DNA from: Pseudomonas brenneri
GTDB taxonomy: Bacteria; Pseudomonadota; Gammaproteobacteria; Pseudomonadales; Pseudomonadaceae
Length of the DNA stretch: 64,000 nucleotides
Assembly (NCBI RefSeq): GCF_007858285.1
Contig: NZ_VFIL01000005.1
Coordinates: forward strand, 1-64,000
Direction of reading: 5' to 3'
Shown: piece by piece, positions 1-8,871 of the stretch
Layout: every line of letters starts with the position of its first letter
Position numbering within the stretch: the stretch's first letter is position 1
Program-made: the position numbers and the translations under genes
The notes under the pieces: model-generated
What the model saw: the letters and a program-made list of their open reading frames with translations, nothing else
Databases searched by the model: none
What the model was told of the DNA's origin: nothing

Positions 1-100
1 TTCGACTTGCTCACGAATGCGGTGGGTCAGACAAATAGTTTTTGACTGATACACCCCCTTCGCGAGCAAGTCGAATCGTCGCACCGCCGCTCCCACATTG
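1..100. repeat. REP-like palindromic repeat
   Basis: An inverted repeat joins TTCGACTTGCTC at 1-12 with GAGCAAGTCGAA at 65-76, followed by a stretch ending in CGCTCCCAC. It resembles the REP palindromes found elsewhere in this window but belongs to a different variant. It lies upstream of the MFS gene and no coding sequence is evident here. The element may be cut by the window edge. Confidence 0.5.
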
Positions 101-216
101 GCTTGCGCGTAAGGCATCAATGCCAGGCATGACTGAAATCATCAGTAACACTTACTCCCTTCCTTCGCCTACCCTTTACCCTTCACCCCCTCCTTCCCCG
201 CTTTAACGAGAACACC

Positions 217-1413
217 ATGACCGCTACCCCACCCGCGACCGCCACCCTGACCCGTGGCATGGTGCTGCTATTCGCGTTCTGCTGCGGGGCTATTGTCGCC
301 AACATCTACTACGCCCAACCGATCATCGAGCTGATTGCCCCGGACATCGGCCTGACCCCGGCCATGGCCAGCCTGATCGTGTCCCTGACCCAGATCGGCT
401 ATGCCCTGGGCCTGTTCTTCCTCGTGCCCTTGGGCGACCTGCTGGAAAACCGCCGGCTGATGATCATCACCACCGTGGTTGCCATCGCCAGCCTGTTGGG
501 CGCGGCCTTTACCGAACAGCCGAACCTGTTCCTGCTGGTGTCGTTGTTGATCGGCTTCAGTTCGGTATCGGTGCAAATCCTGATCCCCCTGGCTGCACAC
601 CTGGCGCCCGCCGAATCACGGGGCCGGGTGGTGGGCAGTATCATGGGCGGCCTGTTGCTGGGCATTCTGCTGGCGCGTCCGGTTTCCAGCCTGGTAGCTG
701 ACCACTTCGGCTGGCGGGCGATGTTCATGACCGCAGCGGCGATGATGGCCGTGATCAGCGTGGTGCTGTTGTTGACTGTCCCCAAGCGCCAGCCAGACCA
801 CAGCGCCAGCTATGGCCAGTTGCTACGCTCGTTGGGCACTTTGCTGCGCGAGCAGCCATCGCTGCGCCAACGGGCGTTCTATCAAGGCTGCATGTTCGCC
901 GCCTTCAGCCTGTTCTGGACCGCCGTGCCGCTGGAGCTCTCACGCAACCATGGCCTGAGCCAAAGCGAGATTGCCCTGTTTGCCCTGGTTGGGGCCTTGG
1001 GCGCCATCGCCGCACCGATCAGCGGACGCCTGGCAGACGCTGGCCACACCCATCGCGCCTCATTGCTGGCGATGTTGCTGGCGGCCCTGAGTTTTCTGCC
1101 AGCGCTGGTACACCCGGCCTACAGCGTCATCGGCTTGATGGTCACCGGCGTGGTCCTGGATTTTTGCGTGCAGATGAACATGGTCCTCGGCCAGCGCACC
1201 ATCTACGCCCTGGACGCCCACAGCCGCAGTCGCCTGAACGCGCTCTACATGACCAGCATCTTCATCGGCGGGGCCTTCGGTTCGGCGATTGCCAGCAGTG
1301 TGTATGAACATGGCGGCTGGCTTGGGGTGATTGTGGTCGGCAGCCTGTTCCCGCTGGTGGCACTGTTACGATTCCTGAGTGTGTCCAGAGCCGCTTCGAC
1401 AGTGAGCGCCTGA
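217..1413 (+). CDS. MFS transporter, DHA1-like efflux type
   Basis: A 398-residue polytopic membrane protein with about 12 hydrophobic segments, the usual size for a major facilitator drug:H+ antiporter. The signature loop between TM2 and TM3 reads GDLLENRR (around residues 70-77), matching MFS motif A, and the N-terminus carries NIYYAQP, common in YgaY/Bcr-like exporters. Polytopic character and family are clear from sequence; the substrate cannot be deduced. It stands alone on the plus strand, converges with the metalloprotease gene (42 bp apart), and has no adjacent regulator. An export role at the inner membrane is inferred from the family. Confidence 0.85.
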   Translation: MTATPPATATLTRGMVLLFAFCCGAIVANIYYAQPIIELIAPDIGLTPAMASLIVSLTQIGYALGLFFLVPLGDLLENRRLMIITTVVAIASLLGAAFTEQPNLFLLVSLLIGFSSVSVQILIPLAAHLAPAESRGRVVGSIMGGLLLGILLARPVSSLVADHFGWRAMFMTAAAMMAVISVVLLLTVPKRQPDHSASYGQLLRSLGTLLREQPSLRQRAFYQGCMFAAFSLFWTAVPLELSRNHGLSQSEIALFALVGALGAIAAPISGRLADAGHTHRASLLAMLLAALSFLPALVHPAYSVIGLMVTGVVLDFCVQMNMVLGQRTIYALDAHSRSRLNALYMTSIFIGGAFGSAIASSVYEHGGWLGVIVVGSLFPLVALLRFLSVSRAASTVSA

Positions 1414-1455
1414 CGTTCGATATCTCATCAACACGCTCAGGATCCTGCCTATCGT

Positions 1456-2964
1456 TTATCGCTGCTCTGACGGGCTTTTCTCCAACAGACGGACAAGCCC
1501 CTGCAACATCATGAGGGTTCCGTGCAGAACACTTCCCAGCGTAGCAAGTAGAGAAGCAGTGGGTTCTGGTGTTGGTGTTGGTGTTGGTGTTGGTGTTGGT
1601 GTTGGTGTTGGTGTTGGTGTTGGTGCCGGTGCCGGTGTTGGTGCCGGTGCCGGCACCTGCCCTCCCGTCACGATATCGGCGGATTGAATTTTGCCCACTG
1701 TGGTAACCAGCAAGTCAGACTTGCCATTGCCGTTCATATCGATAGCCAAACTGCCACGCCCTGTGTTCGGGTCATGGCTCAGCACTGCGTTACCGGGCCG
1801 GCCATTGAATTGACTGGAAAAGTTGAGACCTTTGATACCGGCTTCTCTCAAGGCGCCGGAAACATCGATCTTGTCGACACCGCTGGTAAAATCTTCGATC
1901 AGGTCTGAGTTCTTCGATGTGGACTCGCTGGCTTTGTCGTAGACAAATGTGTCAGCGCCGCCTCCCCCTCTCAACCTGTCTAAGCCCCCGCCACCCTTGA
2001 GACGATTGTCCGCATCATTTCCCGTAATCACGTCAGTACCTGAACCGCCGATGGTATTTTCCAGTGTTACGCCCTTGGCGATGGAAACATTACCTTTCAT
2101 TCCCCCGACGTCCGAGAATGATTGTTCATTAAGATTAATGTTCTGGTTCTGTGAATACCCGGAAAAATCCAACGTATCGTTCCCGCCACCGTCCCACACA
2201 CAAAATATTGCTGAATCAGCAGCGCTCTTGACACTCAGCGACTCACGCCCGGTGTTGGAATTGAAGCCATAGGTCGTGTCCGTGTTACGGGTAGCGCGGT
2301 TTGCACCATAAAGACGTTGGACGGCCGCGATGTCGTACATCATGGGCGCCGAGGGCCCCTTGTTGTTGAAGTTGTGGCCAGCGTTCTCGCGTTCAGACCA
2401 ATAACTCATGACTGTGCCAGCCTTCGTGTCCTGCGCAAACTGTGCATTCTTCTCGTACGTACCTCCGCCGTTGTAATGGCCGGGGTGGGCGAGCCCAAGA
2501 CAATGACCGATCTCATGAATCATGGTGGTGTGAAAATGACTCCCAGGCTTTGGGTCATGTGACACACCTTTTGTGCCGATCTGCGCGGTTGTCTTGGAGT
2601 TTTGCTCGCCAGATCGCCATGCCACCCCCCTGTCCGAGTTATGGGCGCCGGATACCTGAATAGAACCGTCAGCCTTGCGGGCATTCTCATGAAAACTGAT
2701 ATCGGCCACGTCTTGCCAAGCCTGCATCGCCCGGCGGGCACAGGTTTTTTGCTGCTCGGTGAAACTACTCAAGTTGAAAGACACCTGCGTCTTGCCGTCC
2801 CTATCCCGATCATGAAAGCGCGTCCCCTCTCGCGTAAGATGCTGGGCGGCCTGATCAGTACTGATGGTGCGTTTCCCGCGAGCGGAAAATTGCTCCTTGG
2901 ACGGTCCATACATTTCTTCCGGGCAGCAACCAGGATGAATAACAGCGTTATTTATTTGACTCAT
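1456..2964 (-). CDS. Serralysin-like RTX metalloprotease with Pro/Thr-rich C-terminal extension
   Basis: A 502-residue secreted zinc protease of the serralysin (M10B) type. The zinc site HEIGH is at about residues 150-154 with a third His at 160, and the Met-turn MSYWSE is at 186-191. Glycine-rich RTX calcium repeats (GGSGTD, GGGGLDRLRGGGGADTF) follow around 320-360. Family members leave the cell through a type I secretion system, but no AprDEF-like exporter is in this window. The ATG at 2964 was chosen because GGAG sits 5 bases upstream; a longer frame to 3051 lacks homology-like sequence. Oddities: several cysteines (CC at 13-14, Cys in the zinc motif), rare in serralysins, and the usual C-terminal end (SADIV) is followed by about 60 extra residues, a (PT/PA)n linker and a hydrophobic helix. 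Confidence 0.85.
   Translation of the reverse strand: MSQINNAVIHPGCCPEEMYGPSKEQFSARGKRTISTDQAAQHLTREGTRFHDRDRDGKTQVSFNLSSFTEQQKTCARRAMQAWQDVADISFHENARKADGSIQVSGAHNSDRGVAWRSGEQNSKTTAQIGTKGVSHDPKPGSHFHTTMIHEIGHCLGLAHPGHYNGGGTYEKNAQFAQDTKAGTVMSYWSERENAGHNFNNKGPSAPMMYDIAAVQRLYGANRATRNTDTTYGFNSNTGRESLSVKSAADSAIFCVWDGGGNDTLDFSGYSQNQNINLNEQSFSDVGGMKGNVSIAKGVTLENTIGGSGTDVITGNDADNRLKGGGGLDRLRGGGGADTFVYDKASESTSKNSDLIEDFTSGVDKIDVSGALREAGIKGLNFSSQFNGRPGNAVLSHDPNTGRGSLAIDMNGNGKSDLLVTTVGKIQSADIVTGGQVPAPAPTPAPAPTPTPTPTPTPTPTPTPTPEPTASLLATLGSVLHGTLMMLQGLVRLLEKSPSEQR
1568..1651. repeat. Hexanucleotide tandem repeat (GGTGTT/GGTGCC)n
   Basis: Nine perfect GGTGTT units (1568-1621) are followed by five units of GGTGCC or GGTGTT to 1651. 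On the coding (minus) strand they encode Thr-Pro and Ala-Pro dipeptides in the C-terminal linker of the metalloprotease. Because the unit is six bases, copy-number change would lengthen or shorten the linker without a frameshift. Confidence 0.9.
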
Positions 2965-3336
2965 GGCGATCTCCAAATCGATTAATGACAGGGATAACAG
3001 CGTCCAATGGCGTCGCCTTTCATCGCAGAAAGCTGCCTCAGCCGGCGTCATCCGTCTCTAATCTTTCATGCAGAAAACCACCTCGCCACCTGGGCTTTGA
3101 GTCTTATTGAAACGCGTTGAGCTGCGGTTTAGTTTGCTGACAAAACACATGGTTTTTTACATTTACCCGGTGTCACCCGGCCTCGAAAATGCGCGTTCAA
3201 GTCGCTGACACCACTAAGAAAACGTAAAAAAGAACACGCTTGTATAATCCAAACCGTCGCTATCTTAAGAAATATCCTCTCTACATTTTCAGCCTCAACG
3301 TCAGGCACTTTCCCTCACCTATGGAGGGGCCACCCA
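2965..3336. other. Gene-free AT-rich stretch upstream of the metalloprotease
   Basis: About 370 bases between the protease start and the hicB stop. It is more AT-rich than the surroundings, especially 3100-3290. No gene, REP element or convincing promoter pair could be identified; it must contain the protease promoter because hicB points the same way and ends at 3337. Confidence 0.5.
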
Positions 3337-3741
3337 CTAAGAACGCACCAATTTCTCCAACGCGGCATCCGCCAGGAATGACGAACGGCTTTTGACTTTG
3401 TGCTCGCGTACATAACGGTCAATGCGCTGGATCACATACCCTGGCAAGGTCACATTGACCTTCTCGGTCTTGCCCAGGTAAGGCGAAATATCCAGCTCCA
3501 GCATGCCCCAGCCCATCCCGGCATATTCCGTGTTGCCATGATGCGCCGCGACCGAGGTCGGCATGGGAATCGCACGGCCTTCGCTGGCCATCTCTTGCAG
3601 CATGATGTGGGCCACTTCCACTGCGGCGTTGTAAGCCTCTTCAAAACTGTCCCCGGCGGTCACCGCACCTGGAATATCGGGGATCTGGATACCGGAGGCG
3701 GTAAAGTCATCGCCCCATTCGATACAGATTGGGTATTGCAT
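3337..3741 (-). CDS. hicB: HicB family antitoxin
   Basis: 134 residues. The N-terminal half (MQYPICIEWGDD...IPDIPGAVTAGDSFEEA) has the degenerate RNase-H-like HicB fold signature, in which periodic imbalances toward Gly/Asp precede an Ala-rich helix. The C-terminal 45 residues (VNVTLPGYVIQRIDRYV) look like a ribbon-helix-helix DNA-binding domain. HicB neutralises HicA and, through its DNA-binding domain, represses the operon. It starts 23 bases after the hicA stop, in the toxin-first order typical of hicAB. Confidence 0.9.
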   Translation of the reverse strand: MQYPICIEWGDDFTASGIQIPDIPGAVTAGDSFEEAYNAAVEVAHIMLQEMASEGRAIPMPTSVAAHHGNTEYAGMGWGMLELDISPYLGKTEKVNVTLPGYVIQRIDRYVREHKVKSRSSFLADAALEKLVRS

Positions 3742-3764
3742 GAATATTCTCCTGAAAAACCGTT

Positions 3765-3953
3765 CTAGAACGAAAACAGCCCGGCGCGCCGCCTGATACT
3801 TCGCACGGTGCCTAAGGGTAGGTCCTTCTTGGGATGAGGCACCGGTATCGTGTACGGGTTATAACGGTGGGTGAAAATATGATGGCTGCCCGTAACCCGA
3901 TCCAGCACCCAGCCCGCCTCTTGCAGTTCCTTGATCAATAACCTGCTTTGCAC
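3765..3953 (-). CDS. hicA: HicA family mRNA interferase toxin
   Basis: A 62-residue double-stranded-RNA-binding-like protein. The diagnostic GSHH, with the catalytic histidine, is at about residues 22-25, followed by a basic C-terminus (HPKKDLPLGTVRSI). HicA cleaves mRNA to halt translation when not bound by HicB. The second of two adjacent GTG codons (3953) was chosen because AGGAGG lies 5 bases upstream of it; the other GTG, at 3956, is only 2 bases away. Transcribed with hicB from the palindromic promoter region at about 3980-4010. Confidence 0.9.
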   Translation of the reverse strand: MQSRLLIKELQEAGWVLDRVTGSHHIFTHRYNPYTIPVPHPKKDLPLGTVRSIRRRAGLFSF

Positions 3954-3979
3954 CACAGCCTCCTTGCTCTGGCCCGAAT

Positions 3980-4003
3980 AAAAGTAACCCTAGAGTTATT
4001 TTT
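3980..4003. promoter_or_regulatory. Palindromic operator upstream of hicAB
   Basis: A 24-bp imperfect palindrome centred on CTAG, with half-sites AAAAGTAACC and AGTTATTTTT and four symmetric mismatches in total. It lies 27 bases upstream of the hicA start. A TTGAGT (4004-4009, minus strand) could serve as a -35, placing the operator between -35 and -10. Binding by the HicB RHH domain is inferred from family behaviour. Confidence 0.65.
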
Positions 4004-4074
4004 ACTCAAGCACAGATTTACCGGAACAGACTGGCGGTTGTTTTGCCGGATATTGAAAAACTGAAGGCCTTGAG

Positions 4075-4824
4075 TTAAAGCACCCGCCCATCCCAGCCCA
4101 CCGTCACGTGGCGCGGCAGTTCACCGCGATACTGCAACAGCCAGGCATCGAGCGTATGCCCGACGTGGGTCAGTACGCCAAGCTCGGCGCCGCATGCTTC
4201 GATGCATTGCAAGGCCAATGTCAGGTCATTGTGATTACGCGGCGCCTGGGGTTGCGGCGGCATGGAGCAGTCGATGACCAGTACGTCCAGGGGTTCGCGC
4301 CGCAACCAGTCGACGGTTGCCGGGGGCAGGCCCGTGGTGTCGGTGAGATAAGCGATACGCCGGCCCTGCCCTTGCAGCAGGTAACCGAACGTCAGCTTGG
4401 AATGTTGCAGCGGCAACGCGGTGACCGTCAGCTCGCCAAACTGCCGGGTCTCGAACTCGGCGAAGGGCTGGCTGAAATCGAGGATGCCGGGGTGTTTGTA
4501 GAGGTCCGACAGGCCTTCGGGGTCTGCCGGGCCATGCACCGCAATAGTCAGGCCCTGGCCCCAGCGCAGATGCAGCAGGCCCTGGGCATGATCGGCGTGG
4601 TAGTGGGTCTGCAGAATGCCGCTGAGGCTGCGTGGCGGGAAGCGCTCGGTCAGGTCCGTCAGCCCGCTGTCGATCAACCAGCGCTGGTCACCGCACTCGA
4701 CCAACGCACTGCATTCGCGGCGACGCAAGCGTGCATCGCTGCGGGCCAGGGCACAGGCGGCGCATTCACAGCCATACACCGGGACCTGGCGGGCGTCACC
4801 GGTGCCCAACAAGGTCAGGCGCAT
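4075..4824 (-). CDS. phnP: PhnP, cyclic ribose phosphate phosphodiesterase
   Basis: A 249-residue metallo-beta-lactamase-fold enzyme that opens 5-phosphoribosyl 1,2-cyclic phosphate to ribose 1,5-bisphosphate after C-P bond cleavage. The sequence shows the metal-binding HYHADH, further histidines (HSKLTFGY, LTHVGHT), and the Cys cluster YGCECAAC near the N-terminus that holds a structural zinc in PhnP. The ATG at 4824 (MRLTLLGTGDA) is preferred over one at 4848 because it matches the family start; it overlaps the phnN stop by 10 bases. Last gene of the phn operon. Confidence 0.92.
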   Translation of the reverse strand: MRLTLLGTGDARQVPVYGCECAACALARSDARLRRRECSALVECGDQRWLIDSGLTDLTERFPPRSLSGILQTHYHADHAQGLLHLRWGQGLTIAVHGPADPEGLSDLYKHPGILDFSQPFAEFETRQFGELTVTALPLQHSKLTFGYLLQGQGRRIAYLTDTTGLPPATVDWLRREPLDVLVIDCSMPPQPQAPRNHNDLTLALQCIEACGAELGVLTHVGHTLDAWLLQYRGELPRHVTVGWDGRVL

Positions 4825-5384
4825 GCCGAGTGCCCTGCGTCCAGGCACCTGAACAAACGTTCAACGGTATGTGCCAGCGACCCGGAATTATCCAGCAGAA
4901 ATACGCCGGGAGTCGCCGTCAGGCTGTCAGTGAACTGTGTATTGCGCGCCAGGCGTGCGTCGACTTCTGCCACCGACTCACGCCCTCGCGCCAGCAGGCG
5001 TTGGCGCAGCACCGCCTGATCAACCGTCAGCAACACCACCAACAGCGTCGGATAACGCTCGCGAGTCTGCGCCAGATGACCGCGCGAGCCGTTGACCAGT
5101 ACATCGTCCCCCACCGCCAGCCAGTCGTCGATCTGCCGGGGAATGCCATAGGACAAACCATTGGCCTGCCAACTGAGGGCAAAGGCGCCCTCGGCGTTCA
5201 TCGCCGCAAATTGTGCGGGGCTGACCCCCTCGGCCGCCTCACCCACCGCCTCCGCCGAGCGGGTGATCACTCGCCGCACAATGCGGCAACCGCGCTCGGC
5301 CAAACGTAGGCGCGCGGCATCCAGCAGGCTGTCCTTGCCCGAACCCGATGGCCCGATGAGATAGATCAACCTGCCTGCCATCAA
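4815..5384 (-). CDS. phnN: PhnN, ribose 1,5-bisphosphate phosphokinase
   Basis: A 189-residue guanylate-kinase-like P-loop enzyme that turns ribose 1,5-bisphosphate into PRPP with ATP, the last step of phosphonate use by this pathway. Walker A GPSGSGKDS is at residues 11-19. The length matches E. coli PhnN. The start overlaps the end of phnM by 4 bases (ATGA), indicating translational coupling. Confidence 0.93.
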   Translation of the reverse strand: MMAGRLIYLIGPSGSGKDSLLDAARLRLAERGCRIVRRVITRSAEAVGEAAEGVSPAQFAAMNAEGAFALSWQANGLSYGIPRQIDDWLAVGDDVLVNGSRGHLAQTRERYPTLLVVLLTVDQAVLRQRLLARGRESVAEVDARLARNTQFTDSLTATPGVFLLDNSGSLAHTVERLFRCLDAGHSACA

Positions 5385-6526
5385 AACACCCTCTTGGCTT
5401 GTCGCCAGACTTGTTGGACCACTGGCAGCCCTTCACGGCTCCGAGCTTGCACCAGGTCCGCCCGCAGGCCAATGGCAATTTCACCGCGATCGTTCAAGCC
5501 CGCAGCGCGTGCCGGAGCCAGGCTGATCATCCTGACCGCACGCGAAAGATCGCCGCCGTCCTGCTGATCGGCCAGGACGAACGCCGCCTGTAGCAAGCTG
5601 GCGGGGTAATAGTCACTGGAAAGTATATCCAGCAATCCCTCGGCGGCCAGGCCGGCGGCGGCCACATTACCCGAGTGCGACCCGCCGCGCACCACGTTCG
5701 GGGCGCCCATCAGCACGTTCATCCCAAGTTGCCGGCAACCACGCGCCGCTTCCAGGGTAGTGGGGAACTCAGCGATGCTCATGCCGTAGCGCGCCGACTC
5801 CTCGACGTGGGCCAACGTTGCATCGTCATGGCTGGCCACCGACAGGCCGCGCCCCAGGCAATGCTCGACAATCGCAGCACGATAGCGGTCACTGTAGGCC
5901 TTGGAATTGGCCATTTGCAGCACGATAAACGCGTCCATGGTCTCGTCGTTCAGGTGGTACTTGCCCATGTAGTACTCACGGTACTTGGACTCCAGCACAA
6001 ACTGGCGCTGGCCCGGTGAGTGGTCCATCACCGACACCAGTTGCACCAGCGGGTTTTCCACCAGGTCGCGGAACACGCTCAAGGTGTCCGGGTGGCACAG
6101 CTCGCAACGCAGATGCAGGCGGTGTTCGGCGCGGGTCAGGCCAGCCTCTTGCGCCGAGGCAATGGCATTGAGCATCGCCGGCAGTTTCTGCATGCGGTTG
6201 CCCTTGGGATTGACGTCGCCAATGGACACCGCGTCGAACACCGTGGTGATACCGGCGGCGATGATTTGCGCGTCATGGCTGAGCACCGCCGAAGTCGACG
6301 GCCAGTCCACACCGGGCCGTGGGGTCATGTGCTTTTCCAGGTTGTCGGTGTGCAACTCCACCAGCCCCGGCAGCAGGAAATCACCGCCCAGGTCCTGGGC
6401 CTGGGACAACTGGCTGCGGCCTTCGGCGAGATCGACGATCATCCCGTCACGCAGCACCACGCTGCCGAGAAATACACGATCAGCCGTGACCAGCCGGGCA
6501 TTGCTGAGGATCTGTTCAGCGGGCAT
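5381..6526 (-). CDS. phnM: PhnM, ribose 1-methylphosphonate 5-triphosphate diphosphatase
   Basis: A 381-residue amidohydrolase-superfamily enzyme that removes pyrophosphate from the ribosyl phosphonate triphosphate, making the substrate for PhnJ. Metal-binding signatures are [12 protein letters not shown] near residue 55 and SHDD around 230. The length agrees with E. coli PhnM (378). It overlaps phnL by 11 bases and phnN by 4 within a tightly packed operon. Confidence 0.94.
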   Translation of the reverse strand: MPAEQILSNARLVTADRVFLGSVVLRDGMIVDLAEGRSQLSQAQDLGGDFLLPGLVELHTDNLEKHMTPRPGVDWPSTSAVLSHDAQIIAAGITTVFDAVSIGDVNPKGNRMQKLPAMLNAIASAQEAGLTRAEHRLHLRCELCHPDTLSVFRDLVENPLVQLVSVMDHSPGQRQFVLESKYREYYMGKYHLNDETMDAFIVLQMANSKAYSDRYRAAIVEHCLGRGLSVASHDDATLAHVEESARYGMSIAEFPTTLEAARGCRQLGMNVLMGAPNVVRGGSHSGNVAAAGLAAEGLLDILSSDYYPASLLQAAFVLADQQDGGDLSRAVRMISLAPARAAGLNDRGEIAIGLRADLVQARSREGLPVVQQVWRQAKRVF

Positions 6527-7238
6527 GAGCGTATTCCTCTTCGGCTTGATGGGCAGGAGTCATGTCCAAGTGACGATCGGCCACCGCCTCACGGGCGGCG
6601 CGATCATGGAAGATGCCGATCAGTGCGGCACCGCCGGCCTTGGCTTCGTTCATCAGTTCCAGGACAACCTGGCGGTTGCTGTCATCCAGGGACGCTGTCG
6701 GTTCGTCCAGCAACATCACCGGCCAGGCCACCATGAAACCGCGTGCAATATTGACCCGCTGCTGCTCGCCACCGGAAAACGTGCCCGGCGCCAACTGCCA
6801 CAGGCGCTGCGGGATATTCAGGCGCGCCAGCAAGTGCTCGGCCCGCGCCTGGGCCTGAGGTTTCGGCCAACCACGGGCCAATGCCGGTTCCATCACTACA
6901 TCCAGGCACGCCACCCGTGGGATCACCCGCAAGAACTGGCTGACATAGCCCAGGGTCTGCTGGCGCACCTGCAGAATGTCCCGGGGCTGTGCGCCCACCA
7001 GTTCCAGCCATTGCCCGTCGTGGCAGATGCGAATGCTGCCGCCCGCTGGTAGGTAGTTGCCGTACAGGGTGCGCAGCAAGGTGCTTTTACCGGCGCCGGA
7101 CTGGCCGTGGAGCACCAGGCACTCACCGCCCTGCACACTGAAATCCACCCCGCGCAGCACGTTCAGCACCACGCCGTTCTGCTGGTGCAAGGTGAAGGTT
7201 TTCGACAGGTCTCGGACCTCAATCAACGTATTCATCAT
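6516..7238 (-). CDS. phnL: PhnL, ABC-type ATPase of the C-P lyase complex
   Basis: A 240-residue ABC ATPase. Walker [10 protein letters not shown] is near residue 46, the signature FSGGEQQR is mid-protein, and Walker B is [13 protein letters not shown]. PhnL is required for phosphonate use in E. coli and associates with the PhnGHIJK core; despite its fold it is not a transporter subunit. Overlaps phnK by 4 bases (ATGA). Confidence 0.93.
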   Translation of the reverse strand: MMNTLIEVRDLSKTFTLHQQNGVVLNVLRGVDFSVQGGECLVLHGQSGAGKSTLLRTLYGNYLPAGGSIRICHDGQWLELVGAQPRDILQVRQQTLGYVSQFLRVIPRVACLDVVMEPALARGWPKPQAQARAEHLLARLNIPQRLWQLAPGTFSGGEQQRVNIARGFMVAWPVMLLDEPTASLDDSNRQVVLELMNEAKAGGAALIGIFHDRAAREAVADRHLDMTPAHQAEEEYAHAR

Positions 7239-8008
7239 GGCTGCAATACCGAAGACACCAGCAGTTGGGAATAAGGGTGCTGTGGATCGTCGAGGATCTG
7301 GTCGGTCAAGCCGGTTTCCACCACCCGTGAACGGCGCATCACCATCAGGCGGTCGGCCAGCAGACGCGCAACGGCCAGGTCGTGAGTGACGATGACTACC
7401 GCCAGGTCCAGCTCGCGCACCAGGCCGCGCAACAGATCAAGCAAGCGCGCCTGCACCGACACATCGAGGCCGCCGGTTGGCTCATCCATAAACACCAGGC
7501 GCGGGCTGGAGACGAGGTTGCGGGCGATTTGCAGGCGTTGCTGCATACCGCCAGAGAAGGTACGTGGCAAGTCGTCGATACGCTGCGGGTCGATTTCCAC
7601 CTGGCTCAGCCAATCCAGGCCGGCGCCGCGCAGCTGCTGGTAGTTGCGCACGCCCTGGGCCATCAAGCGCTCGCCGATGTTGGCGCCAGCCGAAACGCCC
7701 ATGCGCAGGCCGTCGCGGGGATTCTGTTCAACAAAGCCCCATTCGGTGCGCAGCAAAGTGCGCCGTTCGGCTTCGCTGGCGCTGTACAGGTCCAGCCATT
7801 CGCCCTCCTTGCTCCGATAACCGATGCTGCCGGCCTGGGGTGGCAAGCGCCCGCTCAACAGCGAGAGCAAGGTGGATTTGCCCGAGCCGGACTCGCCGAC
7901 AATCCCCAGCACTTCGCCGGGGTACAGATCAAAGCTCACGCCCTGGCAACCCTTCTGCGGGCCGTATAACAGGGACAGATCACGCACTTGCAATAAGGGC
8001 TGGCTCAC
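7235..8008 (-). CDS. phnK: PhnK, ABC-type ATPase of the C-P lyase complex
   Basis: A 257-residue ABC ATPase. Walker [10 protein letters not shown], signature FSGGMQQR and Walker [13 protein letters not shown] are all present. In E. coli PhnK binds the PhnGHIJ core at PhnJ. The GTG at 8008 was chosen: AAGGAG lies 7 bases upstream and the GTGA overlaps the phnJ stop by 4 bases; the longer frame to 8056 only reads phnJ in another frame. Confidence 0.93.
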   Translation of the reverse strand: MSQPLLQVRDLSLLYGPQKGCQGVSFDLYPGEVLGIVGESGSGKSTLLSLLSGRLPPQAGSIGYRSKEGEWLDLYSASEAERRTLLRTEWGFVEQNPRDGLRMGVSAGANIGERLMAQGVRNYQQLRGAGLDWLSQVEIDPQRIDDLPRTFSGGMQQRLQIARNLVSSPRLVFMDEPTGGLDVSVQARLLDLLRGLVRELDLAVVIVTHDLAVARLLADRLMVMRRSRVVETGLTDQILDDPQHPYSQLLVSSVLQP

Positions 8009-8871
8009 TGGTTGTTCTCCTTGACCCGTTGGGCGCAATACCAGGTATCGGAACACACGAAACTCTGGGTGCCGGCGTCATCCAGAATCAGCTCGTCGAG
8101 GAATGATTCGTGGCTGCCACAGATCGCACAGCAGTGCTGCCACTTCTGCACTTCGAACGGGTGATCCTCGAAGTCCAGGCTGCTGACCTGGGTGTACGGC
8201 GGCACTGCGTACAAGCGCTTTTCGCGACCGGCACCAAACAGCATCAGCGCCGGGCTCATGTCGAGTTTGGGGTTGTCGAATTTGGGGATTGGCGAGGGGT
8301 CCATCACATAGCGTTCGTCGACCATTACCGGGTAGGCATAGGCCGTGGCGATATGGCCAAAGGTGGCGATATCTTCGTAGAGTTTTACGTGCATCACCCC
8401 GTAGTCATTGAGGGCGTGCATGGTGCGGGTCTCGGTTTCCGAGGGCTCGATAAAACGCAGCGGCTCGGGGATCGGCACTTGATAGACCATGATCTGTCCG
8501 GCCTGCAACGGCGTTTCGGGGATGCGGTGGCGGGTCTGGATCACCGTCGCGTCGGGGGTGGCCTCGGTGGTGGCGATGCCGGCGGTGCGCGCAAAAAAAC
8601 GGCGGATGGACACGGCGTTGGTGGTGTCGTCGGCGCCCTGGTCGATGACCTTGAGTACGTCCTCGGCGCCCAGGATTGCCGCGGTCAATTGCATGCCACC
8701 GGTGCCCCAGCCATAGGGCAGCGGCATTTCGCGGCCACCGAATGGCACCTGATAACCCGGGATTGCCACGGCCTTGAGCAAGGCGCGGCGGATCATGCGC
8801 TTGGTTTGCTCGTCGAGGTAGGCGAAGTTGTACGCCGGATCACGCGTGGGTATCTGGGTAATGTCATTCAT
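8005..8871 (-). CDS. phnJ: PhnJ, carbon-phosphorus lyase (radical SAM)
   Basis: A 288-residue catalytic subunit that breaks the C-P bond of ribose 1-methylphosphonate 5-phosphate using a 4Fe-4S cluster and S-adenosylmethionine. The essential cysteines keep the exact family spacing: Cys248-x2-Cys251-x21-Cys273-x5-Cys279, equivalent to 241, 244, 266 and 272 in E. coli. An additional Cys247 precedes the motif. It overlaps phnI by 8 bases. Methane or another alkane is the by-product when alkylphosphonates are used. Confidence 0.96.
   Translation of the reverse strand: MNDITQIPTRDPAYNFAYLDEQTKRMIRRALLKAVAIPGYQVPFGGREMPLPYGWGTGGMQLTAAILGAEDVLKVIDQGADDTTNAVSIRRFFARTAGIATTEATPDATVIQTRHRIPETPLQAGQIMVYQVPIPEPLRFIEPSETETRTMHALNDYGVMHVKLYEDIATFGHIATAYAYPVMVDERYVMDPSPIPKFDNPKLDMSPALMLFGAGREKRLYAVPPYTQVSSLDFEDHPFEVQKWQHCCAICGSHESFLDELILDDAGTQSFVCSDTWYCAQRVKENNQ

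Noticed and set aside
1568..1651. CRISPR-like direct repeats
   Set aside because: The repeats are contiguous hexamers inside a coding region with no spacers.
2962..3051. Metalloprotease start at 3051
   Set aside because: The 29 extra residues lack family resemblance and a ribosome site, while the ATG at 2964 has GGAG at good distance.
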